Positions 4,752-9,738 of a stretch of 9,738 nt of DNA are shown one piece after another (position 1 is the stretch's first letter; each line of letters starts with the position of its first letter). The DNA is taken from positions 1 to 9,738 of the forward strand of contig JAZRVI010000040.1 in NCBI GenBank assembly GCA_045599035.1, in the 5' to 3' direction. Under the pieces are notes generated by a model. That model did not search any database and was not told where the DNA came from. It saw nothing but the letters and a program-made list of their open reading frames with translations. Both the position numbers and the translations under genes were made by a program. The DNA is from CATZDY01 sp045599035. Lineage in GTDB: Bacteria; Bacillota; Desulfotomaculia; Desulfotomaculales; Desulfocucumaceae.

Positions 4752-7700
4752 TTACTTATTAGCTGCTTCCAGTTCATTAATAATTTCCACCAGAACCGCT
4801 GCCACCAAAGCTCGACTGGCAGGCTGTGCCGGATTTTCCACCCAGGCGGACTGTCCCTGATAAATGCCGTATAATTCCCTTTCTTTGGAATTTTCCGGCC
4901 AACTATCCGGGGCGGGCAAATCTGCACGCGACCATTCGGTTTGCAAGCCGGCAAAAGCAAAGCTTTGCCGCAGATTGCCTATCAAATCGGCCAGATTAGC
5001 CCGGCTGAAATCTTGATCCGGCCGGAAACTCATGGAAGAATATAGATTCATCAAGCCAAGCTTTAAGCAGCGATAAACCGAAGCGTAAGCCCAGGGATCA
5101 ATTTCAGCTTCATCTGAAATTAAATTGCCGCCTCCATATTCACTGCCCCAGCCAAAGCAATTGGCCAGTATAACCGCCATTTCCTGCCGGGTCACTCCGG
5201 CCTCAGGTCGAATGGTGCCATCCTCATAGCCATGCAAAACTTCTCTTTTAACCAGCTCCTGAATTTCCTGAGCCGCCCAATTTTCGCTTAAATCAGTGAA
5301 GGTTTTGTTTTTGACCTGTTCCAGGTTCAGGTTAGCTCCATTGACATCACCGTCACTTCGTTTAATGGCCACCAGTTGAGCGGCAATTTCGTCCGGTTCC
5401 GGCTGGAAGCTGTAGCGGAACTGCTGGTTTTCCTTGTTGGGGCTGAGAGCCACCGCCAAGTTATTTTCCCGCCACAAATAAACAGCATCAGCAGTACTTT
5501 GTCCAATAATGGCATATTGATTTCCCAAATATAAGGCCAGATATTTCAGCTCCGGATTTAAATTATCTGCTTGCTGCGTGCTTAAAACAGCTCCGACTTT
5601 TTCTCCGTTATTGGTATATAAAACCGTAGCATCAATATCTTCGCCTACTACAAAATCTGAAGCCAGAACCGAAAAATTATTTTTCAAATACCTGGTATAA
5701 TTGCTGAAATAGAATTGCTGGCCGCCAGTCAGATTGATCAAGCCGTTTTGCCGGGAGGTAATAAAACCGCTCAAATCTCCGGCTTTTTCGGCAATTTTAA
5801 TGGTTTCTACTTCCTGCCCGTCTGCTGAAAACATCAGCATGGCCCAAAGATTGGCGGAGCCTTGCAGGGAAGCCAGAATATCCTCGGTACCCCAGCGGAT
5901 AACTCTGGCATTGTCGGCCATTTTATAAATTTGCATTCCTTTGTCCATATCCGAAAAATAAATTTCCCGATCCGCTTCACTGATAAAAATAACCTGGCCA
6001 TAGGCAGTTTTTTCCCAGGCGGACAGCCCGGCTACCTTGCCGCCGGAAAGCATCAGGCTAACCATGCAGCCCGGCTTAATGTCACTTAAAGCTGCCGGAC
6101 AATTATTCAGCAAAATAGTTGCTCCGGCCTCCATTTGATAGGTACTTCCAGAATCCAGCATAATAAGCTGGCCTTCCTGCTGAATACTTTGGACATTGCC
6201 AATTATGGTGTCCCGTTCAAAAATCAGAGCCTGGATCTGGTTATTATAGGCGTTTTGAACCAGACAGACCATCATTCCGGCCAAAATATTTTGATATTCC
6301 CCAATCTCCAAGGAACCAAAAGCACTTAGAAATTGATCGGATTCAATTATATGATAATCATTTTGATAGACAGCCTGTTCTGCCACCGCAAAGCTGTTTT
6401 GATAGCCTTCCAGCATTAAGCTTTTTTGTTCGGCAGAACCGGTGCTGATTACTTTGCCCTGATAAATTTGATAGGCTGCCCTGGCAGTCTGCAAGGTTTG
6501 GGTCAAAGGGTCGATGACGGCCTGCAAGCCGCTGCCGACTGGAATTTGAGCTTCTTCGTTCACGGAAGCCGCTGATCCATTGATTTGGACTTTGGCTCCG
6601 GCAGCCTGCTGATAGCCGCCAATCCGGTCTTCCTGATCGGCCAGATACCAAAAAATCCCCTGGCTGTTGCTCCGAACCCCGACTCCTGCCGGATTCCAGG
6701 TTTTCCCCCAGGCATAACGCCGATTGGGAGTTTGATATTGGCGATAACCTGGAGCCAAAGGAGTTTCAGCCTTTTGAAGCTGATGATCCAGGACCAGCAA
6801 ATCCTGCCTGGATTGGAGTTCCGTTTCGGTCAACAGTCTGGAAGCCGGAAGCTGACCATAGGTCAAAGCAAATTGCTGCCCGTTGCTGCTGCCTTCAATT
6901 GAAGCTCCCCGAACCCGGATGGTATATTCTCCGGGCAAGGGAGCGGCAATATAAACCTGCTCCACATTATTCAGGCTGTCCTTGCTGCCGGTTCCCAGGA
7001 AATGGTTGCCGGTTAACTGACTGCCATCTGGAGCAATAACCACTAAATCCAGATCGTTGACCAGATAATTTTCCCCGCCATCATTTCCCGGCGGATCGCT
7101 CCAAACTAAAGTGGCTTTAAACACATTTTGGGAGTCGCTGACCGAATAAGTATAATTTCGGATTAAGCCTTCCTGCAAAAAAATTCCTTCATCTTCAGCT
7201 ACCAGCATATTTTCCTTGATTGCAATGGCGGTGCTGGTCAAATCCAAAATTCCAAAGCCCTTTTGAGAAGAGCCGTTGTCGGTTCTGGCTCCTTCCAGCA
7301 ATAAGGCTTTCATTAAAGCAGCCGAAGGATCGGGCATTTGCCAGCTTTCGGCCAAAAGCTCCCGCAGCAAGGCGGCCGAACCAGCGGTTACCGCAGCGGC
7401 CATGCTGGTTCCCTGCATACTGGTATATTGAGAATAACCGCTTAAATTGCTTTTGGTCTGGCTGGAACAAGCTGAGATAATAGAAGTGCCGGGAGCCAGA
7501 ATTTCCGGTTTAATTCGTCCGTCCACAGTGGGGCCGCAGCTGGAAAAGCTGGCTGTTTCAGAGCTGCTTTTATAACTGTCATCCAAATCCAGCCGCACGC
7601 TGGCCGAAGCTCCCACGGCCAGCGCGTTTTTGCTGTTGGCTTCACAGGTCAGGGTTCCATTATAAGAACCATTGTTGCCAGCGGCTAAAATTACCAGCAA

Positions 7701-8300
7701 ATCCCGGTGCTGCTGAATATAGGTATCAATTTGTCGGGCATGATCATTATAATAATTTCCAGAGGTACCCCAGGCATCCACATGAATCCTGGCTCCAGCC
7801 GCATAAGCCGGATCAAACAGGGTGCTTAAATCAGTCGGCAGACTGATTTGCCCCTGAGCATTCAGCAGCCCCTGAAAATAGAGGCTGGCTCCGGGAGCCA
7901 GTCCCTGCCATTGCTCAGACCCGGCTCCGGTTCCGGCAATGGTGGCCGCCATATGGGTTCCATGTCCATCCGGATCGTCAGCTTTTTCTCGGCCTGCCCA
8001 GGAATTCAGGGAGATTACCTTGGGCATTTGGTCTTCCTGAGTTCGCAAATCGGGATGAATGTCGCTAATCGAGCCTTTGTCCAAACCGCTGTCAGCCAAA
8101 GCCACAATTTGTCCTCGTCCGCTCAGACCGGTGCTGTTGAAAACTCCGGGTACTGTCAAAAAAGCTCCTCCAGTAATTTCAGAAGCTCGGTCATTTAAAA
8201 AGCCTGCTTTTTCCAAAGGTAAATTCCAGCCCAGCACCAGTAAAGCCAAAGCCAGCAATATAGCCAGAAGAACCTGCCATTTTTTGATTCTAAATGCCAT
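4752..8300 (-). CDS. SLH-anchored subtilisin-like serine protease (S8 family)
   Basis: A 1182-residue exported protease from the ATG at 8300; the frame is open to 8393, but the signal segment begins here (MAFRIKKW then a hydrophobic run, about 9-25) and AAGGAAAG/AGGTG precedes it. The catalytic domain (about 45-365) has Asp70 in ALADSG, His113 in DGHGTH, oxyanion Asn209 in AAGN and Ser299 in GTSMA. A beta-sandwich like that of KP-43-type subtilases follows (about 375-480: NDLDLVVIAPDG, LPGEYTIRVRG). Residues about 698-910 form three loosely similar beta-rich modules of 67-75 residues. Three SLH units close the protein: TFTDLSENW...GYEDGTIRPE (about 1000-1050), a second (about 1062-1115), and a weak third (about 1132-1178), which should bind cell-wall polymer. 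No separate propeptide is evident between signal and catalytic domain. It is downstream of the actin-like gene by 71 bases. Confidence 0.93.
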   Translation of the reverse strand: MAFRIKKWQVLLAILLALALLVLGWNLPLEKAGFLNDRASEITGGAFLTVPGVFNSTGLSGRGQIVALADSGLDKGSISDIHPDLRTQEDQMPKVISLNSWAGREKADDPDGHGTHMAATIAGTGAGSEQWQGLAPGASLYFQGLLNAQGQISLPTDLSTLFDPAYAAGARIHVDAWGTSGNYYNDHARQIDTYIQQHRDLLVILAAGNNGSYNGTLTCEANSKNALAVGASASVRLDLDDSYKSSSETASFSSCGPTVDGRIKPEILAPGTSIISACSSQTKSNLSGYSQYTSMQGTSMAAAVTAGSAALLRELLAESWQMPDPSAALMKALLLEGARTDNGSSQKGFGILDLTSTAIAIKENMLVAEDEGIFLQEGLIRNYTYSVSDSQNVFKATLVWSDPPGNDGGENYLVNDLDLVVIAPDGSQLTGNHFLGTGSKDSLNNVEQVYIAAPLPGEYTIRVRGASIEGSSNGQQFALTYGQLPASRLLTETELQSRQDLLVLDHQLQKAETPLAPGYRQYQTPNRRYAWGKTWNPAGVGVRSNSQGIFWYLADQEDRIGGYQQAAGAKVQINGSAASVNEEAQIPVGSGLQAVIDPLTQTLQTARAAYQIYQGKVISTGSAEQKSLMLEGYQNSFAVAEQAVYQNDYHIIESDQFLSAFGSLEIGEYQNILAGMMVCLVQNAYNNQIQALIFERDTIIGNVQSIQQEGQLIMLDSGSTYQMEAGATILLNNCPAALSDIKPGCMVSLMLSGGKVAGLSAWEKTAYGQVIFISEADREIYFSDMDKGMQIYKMADNARVIRWGTEDILASLQGSANLWAMLMFSADGQEVETIKIAEKAGDLSGFITSRQNGLINLTGGQQFYFSNYTRYLKNNFSVLASDFVVGEDIDATVLYTNNGEKVGAVLSTQQADNLNPELKYLALYLGNQYAIIGQSTADAVYLWRENNLAVALSPNKENQQFRYSFQPEPDEIAAQLVAIKRSDGDVNGANLNLEQVKNKTFTDLSENWAAQEIQELVKREVLHGYEDGTIRPEAGVTRQEMAVILANCFGWGSEYGGGNLISDEAEIDPWAYASVYRCLKLGLMNLYSSMSFRPDQDFSRANLADLIGNLRQSFAFAGLQTEWSRADLPAPDSWPENSKERELYGIYQGQSAWVENPAQPASRALVAAVLVEIINELEAANK

Positions 8301-8371
8301 CACCTGCTTTCCTTTACCAGAAAAAGTCTGTTTTTCTAATTCTACACCTGAATTGCTTTTCCTGCTGGTAA

Positions 8372-9331
8372 TTAATTCCCTTCTTGTAACCAACTGGATA
8401 GCAAGTCAGGATTGATAGAAGAATCAATAATGTCCCATATTTGATTCGTGCCGGAAATTGGCTGAATTTCTTCAGCCAGCACTACGGCCACGCCTACTGC
8501 TTGTCCCAAATACATTTCCAATCCGTCCAGCAAGGCTCCTTGGCCGGCCAAAAGCAAGCCTTTGCCCCACAGTTCTCCGGCCAGTTCCGGATCAAGCTGC
8601 CGCAGCATTTCCTGGACTTGGTCTTGCAGGGGCTGCAAAACCTGATGCAAAATTGGAATTAATTGGGATAAAACAATTTGTTGGCCTTCCCATTCAACTG
8701 TTTGATTAGCAGTTAAAGTAATTTGTTCTCTTTTCAAGCACTCAACCGTTTTTTCATCCCAGTTCAGATTGTAATTATCCTGAAAATAGCTCAACAAAGC
8801 CTGATCCAGGTGTCGGCTTCCCCATGCCAAAGAACAGCCGCTGACAATTCCTTCTGGAACTACAATGGCCAAATCGGTGCGTTCCTGCCCCAAATCAATG
8901 ACCAGGCTGCTCTTCAAATGGTTGGCCAGGGCAACAGCCATAACGCTGGCCGCTAAATAAATTTGATTAAAACCTAGTTGGTGGAAGATCTTGTTCAAAG
9001 TCAGCCTTTGCAGGCCGGAAAGCTCCTGGGGAACCAAAATCAGCAGGCGATCCCGGGAAGTAATTTTTTTTAACCCGGCTTGTCGGAAAAAGATTTGCAG
9101 CATTTTGTAAGTCAGTTCAGAATCTATAATCCGGCCTTGCTGAACAGGGCAAAAAAGCTCGCCTGCGGCTGAATCCGAATTTTGAGCCTCCCATCCCCAG
9201 GCAACCGCCTTATTTTTGACTATTAAAACGGTATTGGCTTCGCTCAGAAGTAAGCCCTTACCCCGTTGATAAATTCTGATTTCCGAGCTTCCCAAATCAA
9301 TTCCCAAATCAGCGGAACAAAACCAGCTCAT
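8372..9331 (-). CDS. Divergent MreB-like actin-family protein
   Basis: A 319-residue ASKHA/actin-fold protein closest to MreB/Mbl. The N-terminus ADLGIDLGSSEIRIYQRGKG (7-26) follows the MreB pattern DxGIDLGTANxxIYxxGKG, and P62-VQQGRIIDSELTYKML matches the MreB P-x-x-x-G-x-I-x-D segment. The second phosphate loop is DLGQERTD (146-153) instead of DIGGGTTE, the adenosine motif is LAGQGALLDGLE (261-272) instead of TGGGALLxGL, and the catalytic IEEPxAAAIGAG block reads YLAASVMAVALANH (125-138), so the Glu is absent. ATPase activity is doubtful. The frame is open to TTG at 9337, but AAGGGAG (9346-9340) is spaced correctly for the ATG at 9331. It heads an operon with the surface protease; an MreB role in cell shape is only inferred from the fold. 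Confidence 0.8.
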   Translation of the reverse strand: MSWFCSADLGIDLGSSEIRIYQRGKGLLLSEANTVLIVKNKAVAWGWEAQNSDSAAGELFCPVQQGRIIDSELTYKMLQIFFRQAGLKKITSRDRLLILVPQELSGLQRLTLNKIFHQLGFNQIYLAASVMAVALANHLKSSLVIDLGQERTDLAIVVPEGIVSGCSLAWGSRHLDQALLSYFQDNYNLNWDEKTVECLKREQITLTANQTVEWEGQQIVLSQLIPILHQVLQPLQDQVQEMLRQLDPELAGELWGKGLLLAGQGALLDGLEMYLGQAVGVAVVLAEEIQPISGTNQIWDIIDSSINPDLLSSWLQEGN

Positions 9332-9394
9332 TTTCAAGTCTCCCTTAAAAATTACTTTTTTTTATTTTACCATGATCCAGTTGGGCTTACTACC

Positions 9395-9419
9395 CCTTGA
9401 AAAGCCTTATTTTTCAAGG
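9395..9419 (+). repeat. Subterminal hairpin, candidate TnpA recognition site
   Basis: CCTTGAAAA (9395-9403) and TTTTCAAGG (9411-9419) are perfect complements around loop GCCTTAT. Position ahead of tnpA suits an IS200/IS605 left-end hairpin. On the minus strand it also lies upstream of the actin-like gene, so it is not that operon's terminator. Confidence 0.55.
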
Positions 9420-9429
9420 CTGTTCAATA

Positions 9430-9435
9430 TATAAT
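9430..9435 (+). promoter_or_regulatory. Possible -10 box for tnpA
   Basis: A perfect TATAAT lies just after the left-end hairpin, with only a poor -35 candidate (TTATTT, 9407-9412, inside the hairpin) at 17 bp. If used, the transcript would have a leader of about 175 bases ahead of the tnpA ATG. Confidence 0.3.
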
Positions 9436-9480
9436 GCGGGTAGTTAGTAATAAATTAGCGGCACAAACTATTACAATAAA

Positions 9481-9580
9481 TGGGCAGAAAGCCCGCCTTC
9501 TGCAAGGCGGGCTGGATAGCCCAATATTTTTGTTGTTGGTGCGAGGAAACTCGGCTTTTTAAAGCCGAGATGAACGCACC
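9481..9580 (+). ncRNA. Structured leader with two compound stem-loops
   Basis: Stem-loop A (9481-9523): outer TGGGC/GCCCA, internal loop AGAA opposite GGATA, inner 10-bp stem AGCCCGCCTT/AAGGCGGGCT capped by CTGC. Stem-loop B (9538-9580): outer GGTGCG/CGCACC, internal loop AGGAAA opposite ATGAA, inner 9-bp stem CTCGGCTTT/AAAGCCGAG with a TT tip. The two share one architecture (5-6 bp outer stem, purine-rich asymmetric loop, 9-10 bp inner stem) and are joined by a U-rich linker. They could be a regulatory leader of tnpA, as known for the IS200 5' region, or DNA structures at the element end. That this is a transcribed RNA is inference. Confidence 0.5.
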
Positions 9581-9618
9581 TACTTGCACAAGGCATCAAA
9601 ATATGATACACTTATTAC

Positions 9619-9738
9619 ATGAATAGACATGATTCTAAGTATACACATGGTAGAACTTGCGTATATAAGCTCAATTACCATATCATATGGGGTACAAAGT
9701 ATGGTTAAACACAGAGGCTGCCGTTACCGGATATATCC
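9619..9738 (+). pseudogene. Start of IS200/IS605 tnpA (Y1 transposase), frameshifted
   Basis: From ATG 9619 the frame gives MNRHDSKYTHGRTCVYKLNY followed by HIIWGTKYG and stop TAA at 9706-9708. RTxVYxLNYHIxWxTKYR is the conserved N-terminus of TnpA, beginning the first strand of its HUH fold. One added base after 9702 would read TKYRLNTEAAVTGYI and keep the frame open to the window end, so a 1-base deletion is the simplest explanation. The HUH histidines and catalytic Tyr lie beyond the window. No clear ribosome site precedes the ATG. It could be a true lesion or a sequencing error. Confidence 0.7.

Larger units (their letters stand above)
9391..9738 (+). mobile_element. Left part of an IS200/IS605-like element, cut by the window end
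   Basis: The parts in order are a subterminal hairpin (9395-9419), a -10-like TATAAT, a strongly structured non-coding leader, and the start of a TnpA-like reading frame. IS200/IS605 elements have no terminal inverted repeats and carry subterminal hairpins recognised by the Y1 transposase, which fits. TTAC at 9387-9390 is a possible target tetranucleotide, but the left boundary is a guess, and the right end is not in the window. Confidence 0.55.

Noticed and set aside
8301..8393. Longer N-terminus for the protease (31 extra residues)
   Set aside because: It would place a charged stretch before the signal segment and overlap the end of the actin-like gene; the ATG at 8300 has its own ribosome site.
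8059..8415. Plus-strand frames opposite the 5' end of the protease gene
   Set aside because: They are antisense shadows of the signal peptide and catalytic-domain region; no ribosome site and no recognisable content.
9481..9580. Omega-type guide RNA of TnpB/IscB
   Set aside because: Those RNAs come from the region at the right end or next to tnpB/iscB; here the structure precedes tnpA and no nuclease gene is visible.
9391..9618. IStron (group I intron fused to an IS605 element)
   Set aside because: The space before tnpA is only about 230 bases, too short for a group I intron, and no core elements were seen.
1..9738. CRISPR array
   Set aside because: No set of regularly spaced identical repeats was found; the only direct repeats are the two pairs described.

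Overview
The window looks like a chromosomal segment of a strictly anaerobic, Gram-positive-lineage bacterium (Clostridia-like Firmicutes, possibly Negativicutes). This rests on the gene content: an oxygen-sensitive [4Fe-4S] dehydratase/double-cubane system with its activator, a rubrerythrin under a PerR-type repressor, an S-layer-homology (SLH) surface protease, AGGAGG-type ribosome sites, and decayed IS200/IS605 and other IS pieces. The genus cannot be fixed from the sequence.

Layout. Bases 1-169 hold the C-terminal tail of a probable transposase. Bases 170-417 hold a regulatory region with two near-identical 18-bp repeats exactly 42 bp apart. Bases 418-2892 form a plus-strand operon: an ATP-dependent activator (archerase type), a small AhpD-like CxxC protein whose 3' end carries a 19-bp tandem duplication, and a single-chain HgdB-family protein best matching the double-cubane cluster proteins (DCCP). 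A tRNA-Leu(GAG) with a strong promoter and a long hairpin terminator follows (2921-3094).

Bases 3189-4384 are a minus-strand oxidative-stress unit: a PerR/Fur regulator, then a rubrerythrin with rubredoxin-like centres at both ends, driven by a promoter whose -10 box is covered by a PerR-box-like palindrome. Bases 4517-4675 are a relic of an IS605-type tnpB, followed by a 17-bp hairpin. Bases 4752-9331 (minus) pair a divergent MreB-like actin, lacking the usual catalytic Glu, with a 1182-residue SLH-anchored subtilase. From about 9391 to the window end lies the left part of an IS200/IS605-like element: a subterminal hairpin, a leader with two compound stem-loops, and the start of tnpA, which is frameshifted.

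How the genes fit together: the activator would fire single electrons into the DCCP/dehydratase; the AhpD-like protein encoded between them may supply thiol chemistry or protection. The PerR-rubrerythrin unit is standard peroxide defence for an anaerobe. The actin-like/protease pair suggests a cell-surface function whose details are unknown. The most noteworthy points are the three-gene DCCP cassette with its duplicated gene end, the degenerate actin paired with a surface protease, and the structured leader of the IS element.
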